This document shows positions 16,587 to 27,978 of a DNA stretch of 64,000 nt, in pieces. Position 1 is the first letter of the stretch. The number at the start of each line of letters is the position of its first letter. The stretch is from Lacipirellulaceae bacterium. Its GTDB lineage: Bacteria; Planctomycetota; Planctomycetia; Pirellulales; Lacipirellulaceae. The DNA lies in the NCBI GenBank assembly GCA_040218535.1, contig JAVJRG010000005.1, positions 1 to 64,000 on the forward strand, read 5' to 3'. The notes beneath the pieces were generated by a model, which did not search any database, had not been told where the DNA came from, and saw only the letters and a program-made list of their open reading frames with translations. Made by a program: the position numbers and the translations under genes.

Positions 16587-17786
16587 ATGTCCACTGACGC
16601 TATGCTTGCCGAGCAGCTTGAAGACGCCCCTACCACGATTCCTTTCCAGCCGACCAGTACCATCAAGGTGCTGCATGTGATCAATGGGGAGCATTTCTCA
16701 GGCGCCGAACGCGTGCAAGATTTGCTCGCGGTGAATCTGCCGCGCTGCGGATACGAGGTCGGTTTCGCCTGCGTGAAGCCCGACCGTTTCCCCGAAACAC
16801 GAGAATCGGCGAGCCCGCTCTTTGAGCTACCGATGCGGGGCCGTTTCGATTTCGCTTGCGGTCGTCGCGTGGCTCAACTCGTGCGGGACGAGCAGTATGC
16901 GCTCATTCACGCTCACACACCGCGCTCATTGCTGGTGGGCAGCATCGCTGCGAAGCTCGCGGGCGTGCCCTTGATCTATCACGTTCACAGCCCAGCGGGG
17001 CGCGACTCGACGCGTCGCCTGGCCAACTGGGCAAACCTGTGGCTTGAGCGTCGCTCCGCTCGGCGTGCGGCACGACTTGTCGCCGTGTCGCCAAGTGTCC
17101 GGCAATACATGATCGAGGCAGGATTCCCGGAAGAGAAAGTGGTTTACGTTCCCAATGGCGTTCCGAAGATCGACGTAGCCCCGCGCACCGAAACGCCAAA
17201 GAGTTGGACCCTCGGCATGGCCGCGCTGTTTCGCCCGCGGAAGGGCATTGAAGTGCTGCTCGAAGCATTAGCTTCGGTGCGATCCACGGGGCTTGATGTT
17301 CGGCTACGTGCGATCGGCCCATTCGAGACTCCCGAGTACGAATCGGAAGTAATGGCCCTTGTCGAGAAGCTCGGCGTCACTGATGCGGTCGATTGGACCG
17401 GCTTTGTGACGGATATCCCTGCCGAGTTAGCCGAGATCGACGTCAGCGTTCTCCCGAGTCTTTTCGGCGAGGGTTTGCCGATGGTTGTCTTGGAAGCGAT
17501 GGCCGCGGGCGTCCCAGTAATCGCCAGTTCGGTCGAAGGCATCCCTGAGGCAATCCGACATCGCCAGGAGGGACTGCTCGTTGAACCGGGCAGCGTGAGC
17601 CAGTTGGCCCTGGCGATCGAAGACCTGGTTGGCAGCCCACTGATCGCCCACCCTGAGCAACACCCGATCGACTACCCCGCCATGAGCGCCGCTGCTCAAG
17701 AGCGACATGCGGAGCGCTTTTCTGCCGAGGCGATGGCGGCGAATCTTGCTCAAGTCTATGACGATGTCCTCGGAGTGAGCTCCTGA
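16587..17786 (+). CDS. Glycosyltransferase family 4 protein
   Basis: A GT-B fold retaining glycosyltransferase that moves a sugar from an activated nucleotide donor. The 399-residue protein has an N-terminal acceptor domain starting IKVLHVINGEHFSGAERVQ, with IHAHTPRSLLVG, and a C-terminal donor-binding domain with VAVSPSVRQYMIEAGFPEEK, YVPNGVP and the EX7E pair (E295 and E303 in EGLPMVVLEAMAAG). This is the GT4 signature. Donor and acceptor cannot be told from the sequence. No other polysaccharide gene is adjacent; the gene is followed by a palindrome and a convergent gene. It starts at an ATG after an upstream gap of about 175 bp. Confidence 0.9.
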   Translation: MSTDAMLAEQLEDAPTTIPFQPTSTIKVLHVINGEHFSGAERVQDLLAVNLPRCGYEVGFACVKPDRFPETRESASPLFELPMRGRFDFACGRRVAQLVRDEQYALIHAHTPRSLLVGSIAAKLAGVPLIYHVHSPAGRDSTRRLANWANLWLERRSARRAARLVAVSPSVRQYMIEAGFPEEKVVYVPNGVPKIDVAPRTETPKSWTLGMAALFRPRKGIEVLLEALASVRSTGLDVRLRAIGPFETPEYESEVMALVEKLGVTDAVDWTGFVTDIPAELAEIDVSVLPSLFGEGLPMVVLEAMAAGVPVIASSVEGIPEAIRHRQEGLLVEPGSVSQLALAIEDLVGSPLIAHPEQHPIDYPAMSAAAQERHAERFSAEAMAANLAQVYDDVLGVSS

Positions 17787-17858
17787 GCCGAGAAGCGTCA
17801 GCTCTCGGGTCGAACTGCTTGAGGGAACAACTTGAGAGCTGACGCTTCTCGGCTCAAG
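17784..17858. repeat. Inverted pair of palindromic repeats (GAGCCGAGAAGCG type)
   Basis: Facing arms at 17784-17810 and 17831-17858 share GAGCCGAGAAGCGTCAGCTC. The first begins inside the TGA stop codon of the glycosyltransferase. The pair separates two convergent genes and could serve as a bidirectional terminator, although no T tract follows. Confidence 0.75.
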
Positions 17859-17867
17859 GCTCTGTAT

Positions 17868-18335
17868 TCAAAGCGAACGCGTCTCCACCACTTCAAGTCC
17901 TTGTTCGCTCGAGTAGCTCAGTCGTGTGACGTCCTGCACGCAATAGTCGAGCAGTACACCGAAGCGTCCGTCGGCAGAGCACTGCACGAGTGCTTCCAGG
18001 TGGCCATCGAGATCGTACACCTGCCAGACGGAACTCGCGGGCTTATCGTTTTCTTTCTGTTTCTCGATAAGGATGGCCACATTGCCCTGCTCCATCCGTA
18101 CGACATCAGCAATACGACGTTTCGTACCGGCGGAGACACGACGCCAGCGGCTCACTTGGACATACTCAATTTCGCCTTGGACATCACGGACAACCAGGGC
18201 ACCGCCGAAGTGAGGGGCGATGGTCTCAGCATCTGAGTCCTGCGGCAAAAAACGTCTCGCCGAGGATGAGTCGCTTCGCGAGTAGCATTCTGTCTTGGTT
18301 TCCAGGCGGTTTTTGGTGGAATTCAGTGCAACCAT
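17868..18335 (-). CDS. Protein of unknown function
   Basis: A 155-residue polar protein with no signal peptide or membrane segment. The middle and C-terminal parts look like a small beta-rich domain (GGALVVRDVQGEIEYVQVS, WQVYDLDGHLEALVQCSAD, GVLLDYCVQDVTRLSYS). I recognise no family. The start is an ATG preceded by a purine-rich stretch. It converges with the glycosyltransferase gene and has a tRNA gene on its upstream side. Two Cys residues near the C-terminus do not form a recognisable motif. Confidence 0.65.
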   Translation of the reverse strand: MVALNSTKNRLETKTECYSRSDSSSARRFLPQDSDAETIAPHFGGALVVRDVQGEIEYVQVSRWRRVSAGTKRRIADVVRMEQGNVAILIEKQKENDKPASSVWQVYDLDGHLEALVQCSADGRFGVLLDYCVQDVTRLSYSSEQGLEVVETRSL

Positions 18336-18484
18336 GATCGTCTCTCCTGCTCACAAGGGTCCAATTCCGCGGCTCGAAACAAGCCGCTACTAAAGAACTA
18401 AGCGAAAACAGAAGAAAGTTGTTACAAGAACTTCGACCCCGCGTGGCCAGAGATGCTGAGAGCCGAAAGCCAACAGCTAAGAAG

Positions 18485-18555
18485 AGCGGGTGAAGGGAAT
18501 CGAACCCTCGTCTAAAGCTTGGGAAGCTTTCGTTCTACCATTGAACTACACCCGC
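18485..18555 (-). tRNA. tRNA-Gly (anticodon CCC)
   Basis: On the minus strand the sequence folds into a full cloverleaf: acceptor GCGGGTG/CACCCGC, D arm GTTC/GAAC, anticodon stem AAAGC/GCTTT with loop TTCCCAA (anticodon CCC), and T arm with TTCGATT. The discriminator base is T, as expected for bacterial tRNA-Gly. CCA is not encoded and must be added after transcription. It lies alone in a gene-free stretch of about 390 bp (18336-18725), which otherwise holds only low-information sequence with copies of TTCAGT. Confidence 0.95.
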
Positions 18556-18725
18556 GACGCGGCAGGCACTCTCGCTGAGTACCGTACCTCAATCCGCAGT
18601 CTATAGCGGAGTCTAACTTGCAGCAAGTTGTCGCCGCGTAGTTTTCAGTTGTCAGTGTTCAGTATATTAGCAGGAACCTGCGGAGGCATTTCATCTAACA
18701 GTTCCTACCGCCTACTGCCCACTGC

Positions 18726-19841
18726 CTACTGATTCGCGAGAAGATTCAACCGCTGCCTCAGTTGCTCCAACCGGCGCTGGGCAGCGCGGTCGAAGGGCTT
18801 GAGGAAGTCGCCTTCGTGGTTGCGCTCGGCATTGTCGAGCTGCGTTTGCACGCGTGCAACCAACGTATCGAGCGAACGAGGCTCTCGCAAGAAACGACGC
18901 TGGCGTTCTGTGAGCAGATCGTAGTACAGCGAGACCAATTGACGCTGACTTTCGAGTTGCTCGAGCGATTCAACCAATTCGATTAGGCTTCCTGCATCAC
19001 CCGCGGCGGCGTTGATTAAGGAAGCTTCGATCTCTCGAATACCTTCGTGGTAGCCGGTGATCCGTGCTGAAAGTTCACGGAGGTTGATTTTAACATCAGG
19101 CGTTTCTTCGCGAGGTTGTTGGGCGAATTGGCTTTCTTCTTGGAGTGGTTCGACTTTCCGCAGTGGTTGCCCTGCGAAATCTCCTGCAATGGGTTCTTCT
19201 TCGAAGGGTTCCTGAAATACCTCGGCGACCGAGGCTTCTTCGCCCCATTCACGAGCGGCAACATACTCAACATCCACCCCTTCTTCTTCGAACGTGTTTG
19301 CAGGAGCGGGCTCCGCCAAGTCGGGGGTACGAGAAAAGCTGCTGTTCTTGCGAGTTTTCGGTTGATTCTCGAAAGGAACGATAATGTCAGCCAAACCTCC
19401 CGCGAGGCTCGATCCGGTTGCCAGTCGACCCTTCTCACGTGTTTCTTCATTCGCTTGCGGATTCGCCGTGGAAGTAAACTCAGGCGTCTCCGGCAAAGCA
19501 CGCTTCGAGCCCGGCATCGAGCGGGCCATCGCTTCGCGAATCCAACGGGCGAGTTTCTCATCGCGTTCATCGGTGGCGGGAGCAGCATCCCACTGGCGGA
19601 GGACTTCGTTGAACTGTGCGACACGCTTGTCGAGCAGGCGTGTGTCGTGTCGATAGGCGATGTCAAATTGCGTCATCAATTCCGACTCAAGCTGCGCGAG
19701 ATCTCCGATCGGAGCTTCATTAACTCGCTGCGCTGTGACCGCCACGCCCAAAATGCCGATGGCGAAGAGCGTACTTACGATCGCTGTGATCCGTTCGCTG
19801 GTGGACGAGTCGTGCATGAATTTCAATCGCATGGGTTTCAT
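18726..19841 (-). CDS. Membrane-anchored protein with coiled-coil segments, unknown function
   Basis: The ATG giving MKPMRLKFMHDSS is chosen; a TTG 12 codons upstream is weaker. The 371-residue protein has one transmembrane segment (about 19-38), a helical region with QFDIAYRHDTRLLDKRVAQF, an acidic, poorly conserved middle (about 110-235), and a C-terminal coiled-coil domain (ITGYHEGIREIEASLINAA, LESQRQLVSLYYDLLTERQ, EQLRQRLNLLANQ). I recognise no family. The layout suggests a membrane-tethered envelope protein with a flexible linker. Its stop is close to the tRNA gene. The upstream intergenic region contains an inverted repeat. Confidence 0.72.
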   Translation of the reverse strand: MKPMRLKFMHDSSTSERITAIVSTLFAIGILGVAVTAQRVNEAPIGDLAQLESELMTQFDIAYRHDTRLLDKRVAQFNEVLRQWDAAPATDERDEKLARWIREAMARSMPGSKRALPETPEFTSTANPQANEETREKGRLATGSSLAGGLADIIVPFENQPKTRKNSSFSRTPDLAEPAPANTFEEEGVDVEYVAAREWGEEASVAEVFQEPFEEEPIAGDFAGQPLRKVEPLQEESQFAQQPREETPDVKINLRELSARITGYHEGIREIEASLINAAAGDAGSLIELVESLEQLESQRQLVSLYYDLLTERQRRFLREPRSLDTLVARVQTQLDNAERNHEGDFLKPFDRAAQRRLEQLRQRLNLLANQ

Positions 19842-19867
19842 TCCTGAAGAGTGTTTGGATATTTCGC

Positions 19868-19940
19868 ACAAGCCCAAAGCGCAAACGAGTGAATCAAGAC
19901 GAATGCTTGGGAATTCACTTGCTAGCGCTTCGTGTTGGTA
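19868..19940. repeat. Diverged inverted repeat pair (ACAAGCCCAAAGCG type)
   Basis: Arms at 19868-19894 and 19913-19940 are imperfect reverse complements and resemble the perfect pair at 16340-16410 (shared AAGCCC, GCGCAA and GAGTGAAT blocks). It lies between two divergent genes, so it cannot serve as a terminator for either; this argues for a mobile or structural origin. Confidence 0.65.
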
Positions 19941-20026
19941 TTCGATTGGCTGCTAGCCAGTCCTGTCGCCTAAAGCGTAGAATCGCCTGAGGCGTTGTCA
20001 AAATCCTTCCCACAACTGAAGAACGA

Positions 20027-20662
20027 ATGCCCAACGATCTTTGGAAGCCGTTGCTACTGATTACGGTTGTGCTGGTTTTGCCGTTGGTGCTGCTGGCCGT
20101 TTGGGGAGAACCGTTCACGGAGCAGCTCGCACGTTGGGAGGAGTCTCCTCCGTCTCATGGGGTGCTGGCCCTTGTGATTGTGGGGGCACTCGCCAGCGAT
20201 GTCTTTCTACCCATCCCCTCAGGACCTCTCTGCACATTGGCAGGGAGCGTATTGGGTGTTTGGCAGGGTACCCTGGTTGGCTGCGTGGGAATGACGCTTG
20301 GAGCAACGATTGCCTTTGCCCTGGCACGACGCTGGGGAAAGCCGTTGGCTGTTCGCTACTCATCGGCGGAGCGTATCGAGGAACTAGAAGACGCTTGCCG
20401 GAATCACGGCCCGTGGATGCTCGCCATCACACGGCCCTTGCCGATCGTTGCCGAGGCTTGTGCGCTGCTCGTTGGTGCGTTGCAGATGCCTTGGAGAACA
20501 TTCCTTGTTACGACGACGATTTGCAATGGCGTTCTCTCGTTGGGGTACTCACTGCTTGGCAGTCAAGCGGTCACCCAAGGCTGGCTGCCTGCGGCGCTCT
20601 GCATGTCCGTCGCTTTACCGTTGTTGGCGACTTGGGTCTGGCAACGGGGCTTGGCGAGATAG
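20027..20662 (+). CDS. VTT-domain (DedA/TVP38-type) membrane protein
   Basis: A 211-residue integral membrane protein with a start helix (about 9-26) and the VTT core: a re-entrant segment with SDVFLPIPSGPLCTLAGSVLG (48-68), TLVGCVGMTLGATIAFALARRWG and RPLPIVAEACALLVGALQM. This pattern is characteristic of the DedA/TVP38/TMEM64 superfamily; members flip or transport lipids such as undecaprenyl phosphate, or act in membrane homeostasis. Which substrate applies here is unknown. The gene starts at an ATG and ends 62 bp before the fur-like gene, which has its own promoter, so linkage is only positional. Confidence 0.87.
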   Translation: MPNDLWKPLLLITVVLVLPLVLLAVWGEPFTEQLARWEESPPSHGVLALVIVGALASDVFLPIPSGPLCTLAGSVLGVWQGTLVGCVGMTLGATIAFALARRWGKPLAVRYSSAERIEELEDACRNHGPWMLAITRPLPIVAEACALLVGALQMPWRTFLVTTTICNGVLSLGYSLLGSQAVTQGWLPAALCMSVALPLLATWVWQRGLAR

Positions 20663-20689
20663 TTCCGCTAAGAAGACTCATGCCATTTC

Positions 20690-20717
20690 TTGACAAAGTC
20701 CAGAATCCTGGTAGATT
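20690..20717 (+). promoter_or_regulatory. Sigma-70-type promoter of the fur-like gene
   Basis: TTGACA (20690-20695) and TAGATT (20712-20717) are 16 bp apart. The ATG follows the -10 box by only six bases, so transcription would begin at or next to the start codon, giving a leaderless or nearly leaderless mRNA. There is no Shine-Dalgarno site, which fits. Confidence 0.65.
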
Positions 20718-20723
20718 ACGGGC

Positions 20724-21170
20724 ATGTCAGACGAAACGGCCAAAATATTGCGGGAGCATGGCGTGCAAGTCACTGCTCAGCGTCTGGCGGTCCTGCAAGC
20801 CGTTTCAAGGCTTCCGCACGGTACGGCGGACGAAGTGGCCGACGACGCGCGAGCCGAAATCGGGGCGATTTCTCGCCAAGCCGTCTACGATGCGCTCAAC
20901 ATTCTCGTTGAAAGCAACCTCATCCGCCGCATCCAACCGGCCGGCTCACCGGCACGCTACGAGGACCGCGTCGGCGATAATCATCACCATCTGATTTGCC
21001 GTCAGTGTGGCGTTACTGTCGACGTCGATTGCGCGGTTGGTAAAAGGCCCTGCCTCACAGCGGCAGAAACTTCGGGCTACGAGATTGATGAAGCGGAAGT
21101 CATCTTTTGGGGCACCTGCCCGAAGTGTATCAAAAAGAAGCCTCGTAAGAAGGAAAAAGCGACTCGTTAG
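20724..21170 (+). CDS. Fur/PerR-family metalloregulator
   Basis: A 148-residue winged-helix repressor with the DNA-binding part (about 10-70, [21 protein letters not shown] and [20 protein letters not shown]) and the C-terminal dimer/metal domain: the metal-site loop [11 protein letters not shown] (H87-H89, C92, C95) and a second structural pair C132/C135 (CPKC). The Lys/Arg-rich tail is extra. Family members bind Fe2+, Mn2+ or Zn2+ and repress target operons. The gene sits 124 bp upstream of katG on the same strand, the same arrangement as furA-katG in actinobacteria, so it probably senses peroxide through metal-catalysed oxidation and represses katG. PerR, FurA and Fur functions cannot be told apart by sequence alone. 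Confidence 0.9.
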   Translation: MSDETAKILREHGVQVTAQRLAVLQAVSRLPHGTADEVADDARAEIGAISRQAVYDALNILVESNLIRRIQPAGSPARYEDRVGDNHHHLICRQCGVTVDVDCAVGKRPCLTAAETSGYEIDEAEVIFWGTCPKCIKKKPRKKEKATR

Positions 21171-21173
21171 ACC

Positions 21174-23496
<2,323 letters not shown>

Positions 23497-23513
23497 GAGC
23501 CATCAGGCAAGTA

Positions 23514-23545
23514 AGGCGGTCACTGGCGGCCGCCTTACTTGCCTG
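23514..23545 (+). terminator. Hairpin terminator after katG
   Basis: An inverted repeat (CAGGCAAGTAAGGCGG with its reverse complement) begins 17 bp after the katG stop and is followed by TAATAATTTT. It lies between convergent genes and may act in both directions. Confidence 0.7.
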
Positions 23546-23566
23546 TAATAATTTTGGCTTTGGAAC

Positions 23567-24070
23567 TCACCGACTGAGTTGGTTATTTTCGTCTGGTGAA
23601 ATCGGTGCCGACCAGAGTTCTTCGTACTCTGCTGCATCGACCTCGCGAGAAGTCATATTTAAGAAGCCCACCAAGCGCATCCCTTCAATACCGGTAGCCT
23701 CGAAAACGACCGGTGCGTCACTGCCCATGATGTTGCCAGGTACACCGTAGCGTACCTTGAAAGGTTGGCCATCCCGTTCGCTTACGAAGACTTGGTCAAC
23801 CGTGCCTGGTTCGACCCCGATGTTGGCTAGCTTTTGAGGATTCCAGCTTTTGAGAAACGATTTGAGTTCCTCTTCAGACTTTGGTCCTCGCCAGTTATGG
23901 CGACTTTGGTAGGCTTCGTAGAGATTGGCAAGTCGTTGGATGTTTTGGTCGTTCGCTTCGGCGAGTAAGTCTTTCGGGTCCGTTTCGCTGCAGCCGGTGC
24001 CAAGGCTTAGGAGAACGAGGCAAATCGCAAGCTTACTTTGGAAACCGAACCATTGAGCGTGATCTTTCAA
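23567..24070 (-). CDS. Lipoprotein downstream of a DUF1559 gene
   Basis: The frame is open further upstream, but a TTG at 24070 has a GAGGAG eight bases before it and gives MKDHAQWFGFQSKLAICLVL, a proper lipoprotein signal ending LSLGTGC; earlier starts would overlap the upstream gene. The mature protein (about 140 residues) is anchored through the Cys. It has a helical start (NIQRLANLYEAYQSRHNW) and a beta-type end (VFVSERDGQPFKVRYGVPG, VVFEATGIEGMRLVGFLNM). I recognise no domain. Planctomycetes often place small lipoproteins directly after DUF1559 genes, as here (gap 58 bp), so a shared role in the secreted pseudopilin-like system is plausible. Confidence 0.75.
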   Translation of the reverse strand: MKDHAQWFGFQSKLAICLVLLSLGTGCSETDPKDLLAEANDQNIQRLANLYEAYQSRHNWRGPKSEEELKSFLKSWNPQKLANIGVEPGTVDQVFVSERDGQPFKVRYGVPGNIMGSDAPVVFEATGIEGMRLVGFLNMTSREVDAAEYEELWSAPISPDENNQLSR

Positions 24071-24128
24071 AATCAAGACTCCTCTCCGGACATTAAGAAA
24101 TCGACTACCACAATGGGAGGTCGAATGG

Positions 24129-25187
24129 TTATAGCTCTGCAGGCAAGCCATCGGCACGTTTGCCCATGCGATCCAATACGATTAGGTCGGCGTCGAGCGA
24201 TATCGAATGGGTCGAACCATCGCCAAATACGGCAAGGAAAACCCCAGAGTGTGCTGATCCGAAGCCCTTTTCGACTTTCAGGCTGCCCTGGTTATTGAAA
24301 CTCGACGGACGTTGCTCGCCGTCGTTCAAGACCGGAACGGTCTCACGTGAGCAACTATCGACCGTTCTTGCTCCAAACATTCGCATCGTCGGCCAATCGG
24401 CGGCACTGTAGTAGCCTCGGATCTCCCAGAATTGGAACGGAGAGTTACGCGGGATCGTATAGCGATCCGCAGCCACAGCTTTCTCGGCAATCATGATGGT
24501 ATTCGATGAGCCGTCAGTGACACTCTTAAAACCAATGCGGCTGAACTTCGTTACGTCTGTCGCGCCTAGGTCAGTGTGGCCGCCACGGGCGATGATACCC
24601 GTCCAAACTAGTTCCTCCTCAGTCCCTTGAGAATTCGACTTTGGAGGTTCGTCCGCTCTCCACTCAAATTCAGTCCACCCTAAATCACAATGGCTAGCCA
24701 TCACGCCAGCATAGTCACCAAATCGAAAGACATCGGCACCGAGAATTCCGAATCGTTCGCTGCGCGAAGGGCAGTTGAATGCGGCCACCGGTGTGTCAGC
24801 CAAACCTGTATCGGTGAAGCCATTGCTTCCTACTGGGGCAGTCGCACGCTGGTCTGCCAAACTTTGTTGTTCCATAAAGGGCAAAATCTGGAACATCCAG
24901 CTTGCGTACTCATATCCGTAAAGAGGTCCTTGTTGCGAATCGCGGTCTAGGAACTCGGATACGGAACCTCCAGCAGTCGGATAGGCACCTTGAGAGGATT
25001 CCTGATTGAGGCAAGCCAACCCAATCTGCTTCAGGTTGTTGATGCACTGCGTCCGCCGAGCCGCTTCGCGTGCCGCTTGTACCGCGGGTAGGAGCAAGCC
25101 AACGAGAACGCCGATAATGGCGATCACCACTAACAGTTCGACGAGCGTAAAAGCGTGGCGTCGGGGGCTTAGTCGTTTGGGCATCAT
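24129..25187 (-). CDS. DUF1559 prepilin-like protein (H-X9-DG type)
   Basis: A 352-residue protein with a type IV prepilin N-terminus: short basic leader and [20 protein letters not shown] (12-31) with Glu at position +5, cleaved by prepilin peptidase before Phe. The first conserved DUF1559 block, [20 protein letters not shown], follows. The C-terminus carries the H-X9-DG motif ([12 protein letters not shown]). This family is highly expanded in planctomycetes; members are thought to form pseudopilus-like or secreted surface structures, but no function is proven. The ATG start is clear. A lipoprotein gene follows on the same strand. Upstream is a divergent region of 220 bp leading to an ECF sigma factor. 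Confidence 0.93.
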   Translation of the reverse strand: MMPKRLSPRRHAFTLVELLVVIAIIGVLVGLLLPAVQAAREAARRTQCINNLKQIGLACLNQESSQGAYPTAGGSVSEFLDRDSQQGPLYGYEYASWMFQILPFMEQQSLADQRATAPVGSNGFTDTGLADTPVAAFNCPSRSERFGILGADVFRFGDYAGVMASHCDLGWTEFEWRADEPPKSNSQGTEEELVWTGIIARGGHTDLGATDVTKFSRIGFKSVTDGSSNTIMIAEKAVAADRYTIPRNSPFQFWEIRGYYSAADWPTMRMFGARTVDSCSRETVPVLNDGEQRPSSFNNQGSLKVEKGFGSAHSGVFLAVFGDGSTHSISLDADLIVLDRMGKRADGLPAEL

Positions 25188-25407
25188 TGGTGTTCCGAGA
25201 TCAGAAAAGAGGAGATGAATAAGCTGTTATGACGCGGGTGGCTTTGGGTCTCAGGTCCCGCTGACACTCATTGATAGGACTAAGTCTACCATCTATGTAA
25301 CAGTTCCGCAAACTGTTTTTTGCCGTGGGCCGTTTAGGATCTTGCAGAGGTTCCCCGCAGTCATGCAATGAAATAGAGTATTGGCGACATTCATCAGTTA
25401 GACAGAC

Positions 25408-26022
25408 ATGGCCAAGCCCTCACGATCGCCAGACGATTCAGCAGCCAAGCCCTCTCCCGAGGTATTGAGTGCTGCGCAATTTGCGACCGAGTTCCAGAGC
25501 AGCTACGACCGCTTGTGGGTGTTGGCTGCAGCCATGTTGGGCGATCGCCACCTGGCAGAAGACATTGTTCAAGATTCAGGGATCGTCGCACTAAAACGTT
25601 TAGATGAATTTGAAGTGGGAACGAGTTTCGTCGCCTGGATGTCACAGATCGTGCGTTTTCAAGCTTACAACCAATCGCGAAAGCGCACTCGCCGGAGCAC
25701 GCGCAGCGTTGACCCAATCACACTGGACTCTGAAGCGAGCAATCACCCAGCGACAACCCAGTTACCAGACTCGAAAGGAGTTCTGCCCGCCAACCAAACG
25801 CTTTTTGATGATCAAGTGATGCAAGCCTTGCAAGAACTAAGCGATGTGGCACGCGCGTGCCTGTTGCTGAGAACCCTGCATCAGCTCGCTTATGCGGAGA
25901 TCGCCGCGATGCTCGAGATTGCCGAAGGGACGGCGATGAGTCATGTGCATCGTTCGAAAGCCCTGCTGCGGAAAAAACTGACTCAGAACGCCACCAAGAC
26001 GGACAACCAGCGAACGAGCTAA
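25408..26022 (+). CDS. ECF-type RNA polymerase sigma factor
   Basis: A 204-residue sigma-70 family protein of the extracytoplasmic function group. Region 2 spans about 25-95 (FATEFQSSYDRLWVLAAAML, AEDIVQDSGIVALKRLDEF, FVAWMSQIVRFQAYNQ) and region 4 about 140-190 (ALQELSDVARACLLLRTLHQ, LAYAEIAAMLEIAEGTAMSH). The LWVLAAAML and DEFEVGTSFVAW segments match the planctomycete/verrucomicrobial ECF group (TIGR02989). The start is an ATG. The next gene begins 11 bp downstream and encodes the probable anti-sigma factor. Target promoters are not evident here. Confidence 0.9.
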   Translation: MAKPSRSPDDSAAKPSPEVLSAAQFATEFQSSYDRLWVLAAAMLGDRHLAEDIVQDSGIVALKRLDEFEVGTSFVAWMSQIVRFQAYNQSRKRTRRSTRSVDPITLDSEASNHPATTQLPDSKGVLPANQTLFDDQVMQALQELSDVARACLLLRTLHQLAYAEIAAMLEIAEGTAMSHVHRSKALLRKKLTQNATKTDNQRTS

Positions 26023-26033
26023 ATGACACGATA

Positions 26034-26858
26034 ATGCCTGACTTCCACGAGTCAAAATCCGATCAGCCCGACGAGCGCCTCGAAGCGTATCTCGATGACT
26101 GCATGACGCCTGAAGAGCGTCAGGCATTCGAATCTGAAATGGCCGGCAATGAGCAGCTCCGTCAGCAGTACGATCTGCAACAGCAGCTCGATGCTTCCCT
26201 GGGGCGCTTATTTGTCGCTCCTGCGGCGCCGCCCGACATCCTGTCGCTGGCTGATCGTGAAGGTCCCACCAAAGCTCTTAACGAGTTGCCTGATCGTGAC
26301 CAGGAGGCTGACAAGGAAACGTCGAAGAAGAATCGCAGAGCCATTTTCGCCCTCCTGGCCGCAATCATTGCATGGATCATCGTAGGAGTCGGAATCGACT
26401 TCGATAACCCTAAGAGCCCCTACGATCGCCTGGCATTGGCGGAGATTTACGAGAAGTCAGTCGCCGACGGATTTCAGCCGAAGTGGGTTTGCGACGACGA
26501 TCGCGAGTTTGCCGAAACCTTTCAACAACGTCAGGGAGTTCCACTGCTTCTGAAGCCGGACGCGCAAGATCTGATGGTCGGACTCTCCTACTTGAGCGGT
26601 GTGACTTCGCGGACCACCACCATGCTCGCACGAGTTGATGGCAAGCCGGTTCTCGTTTTCGTCGAACGTCTCGCACTGGATACCAAGCCGGAAGCCCCCT
26701 CTTGGAGCAGCGGCCTGGAGCTCTTCCGCAAGGAACTTGGCGATCTCGTCCTGTATGAAGTCACGCCGTTTTCCGAGCCCCGCGTTCTGGAGCACTTCTA
26801 CATTCCTGAGACGCTTCCTCCGCTGGAGGAATCTGAAGCGTCGGTCGGCGAGGAATAG
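26034..26858 (+). CDS. Putative transmembrane anti-sigma factor
   Basis: The ATG at 26034 (MPDFHESKSDQPDERLEAYL) is chosen over longer in-frame starts that would lie inside the sigma gene. The 274-residue protein has an N-terminal cytoplasmic part of the anti-sigma type (LEAYLDDCMTPEERQAFESE), one transmembrane helix (about 103-120, IFALLAAIIAWIIVGVGI) and an extracytoplasmic domain of about 150 residues. It lacks the zinc-binding His/Cys cluster of ZAS-type anti-sigma factors, which is common for planctomycete versions. Spacing of 11 bp from the sigma gene supports co-transcription. The outer domain may sense an envelope signal. Confidence 0.78.
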   Translation: MPDFHESKSDQPDERLEAYLDDCMTPEERQAFESEMAGNEQLRQQYDLQQQLDASLGRLFVAPAAPPDILSLADREGPTKALNELPDRDQEADKETSKKNRRAIFALLAAIIAWIIVGVGIDFDNPKSPYDRLALAEIYEKSVADGFQPKWVCDDDREFAETFQQRQGVPLLLKPDAQDLMVGLSYLSGVTSRTTTMLARVDGKPVLVFVERLALDTKPEAPSWSSGLELFRKELGDLVLYEVTPFSEPRVLEHFYIPETLPPLEESEASVGEE

Positions 26859-26892
26859 ACTATATCCGAGTATTGATTGTGACTAAGTCATC

Positions 26893-26928
26893 AAGGCGTA
26901 GCTCAAGGTCGCTTGAGCTACGCCTTTT
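26893..26928 (+). terminator. Rho-independent terminator after the sigma/anti-sigma pair
   Basis: A 14-bp stem (AAGGCGTAGCTCAA with its complement TTGAGCTACGCCTT) with a short loop and a T-rich end, 35 bp after the stop. Confidence 0.8.
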
Positions 26929-27128
26929 CTATGCGCTCACTGCGAAGCTCATGTCCTTGTCACGAACTCCAAAGTTTTTTTTAAAATTCCTGCAAGAGAT
27001 CCTGCGTGAGGCAACATCTGTCTCTTGTTAGCGCTAACAAACACTTGTGAGCAACAACGAATCGCTCGTTACTCAAGCTCATCTTTCGACAGACTCAAAA
27101 CTAGAAAACTAACTCACGGAGAAGAAAA

Positions 27129-27968
27129 ATGTTATTACGAAAAATCAAACTCGTCGCCGCAGTTGTTGTCCTCACTGTTTGCCAGTCGATCAGCGACGCC
27201 CAAGCCTCATCAACCACTTTTAGTGCCGCGGGTGGCGATCCGTCGTCGATCCAATCAACCGTCGACGATTTCCGCAATGCTCTAGGAGCGTTGAATCCTT
27301 TTACTCCTGTGCAGAATGCCGATGGTCGGCGACAAATCGACTGGGATGCCGCCCCAGCAGCCGTTTCGGCACCGAATCCGTTTCCGGGAGACTTCTTCAA
27401 CTTCAACGCGAATCCCAGAGCCCGTGGCATTGAATTCACGACGCCGGGGTCGGGTTTTCAACTCAGCGGGGATGTTGATGACGGTACGCCAATCCGTTTT
27501 GAAAACATCAATCCAACTTATGTAGACGAGTTTCAGACGTTCAGTGCGGAAAGGCTTTTCACCGCATTGGATAGCACAATCGTTGAAGCGAAGTTCTACT
27601 CACCCGTCGATCAAACCACGCCTGCATTGACCGATGGTTTCGGAGCCGTTTTCACGGACGTTGACACCCTTGGTAGTACCACCATTGAATATTTGGATAT
27701 CAATGGCAATACGTTGCTGACGGAAACGGTACCCGTTGCCGACAAAGGCCTGTCGTTCGTTGGCGTCAAGTTTGACGACAACGTGCTGGCTTCGGTCGTC
27801 ATCACCAGTGGTGACTTCGTTGTTGGTCCTGATGACGGGATGCTCGGCTACGACATCGTCGTAATGGACGATTTCATCTTCGGGGAACCTATCGGGATTC
27901 CTGAGCCTGCCACCGCTGGCCTGGCAATCAGTGCCCTCGGATTGCTGGGCGTACGACGTCGTCGGTAA
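27129..27968 (+). CDS. PEP-CTERM sorting-domain protein
   Basis: A 279-residue secreted protein with a signal peptide (MLLRKIKLVAAVVVLTVCQS, cleavage near AQA-SS) and a C-terminal PEP-CTERM tail: PEPATAG, a hydrophobic stretch (LAISALGLLGV) and RRRR. Exosortase would cleave at PEP and release or anchor the protein. The middle is beta-rich, with GIEFTTPGSGFQLSGDVDDG and FYSPVDQTTPALTDGFGAVF, resembling the lectin-like or choice-of-anchor domains of other PEP-CTERM proteins. An ATG with GGAGAA nearby is the start. A strong terminator follows. No exosortase gene is in the window. Confidence 0.88.
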   Translation: MLLRKIKLVAAVVVLTVCQSISDAQASSTTFSAAGGDPSSIQSTVDDFRNALGALNPFTPVQNADGRRQIDWDAAPAAVSAPNPFPGDFFNFNANPRARGIEFTTPGSGFQLSGDVDDGTPIRFENINPTYVDEFQTFSAERLFTALDSTIVEAKFYSPVDQTTPALTDGFGAVFTDVDTLGSTTIEYLDINGNTLLTETVPVADKGLSFVGVKFDDNVLASVVITSGDFVVGPDDGMLGYDIVVMDDFIFGEPIGIPEPATAGLAISALGLLGVRRRR

Positions 27969-27978
27969 TCGATGTTCG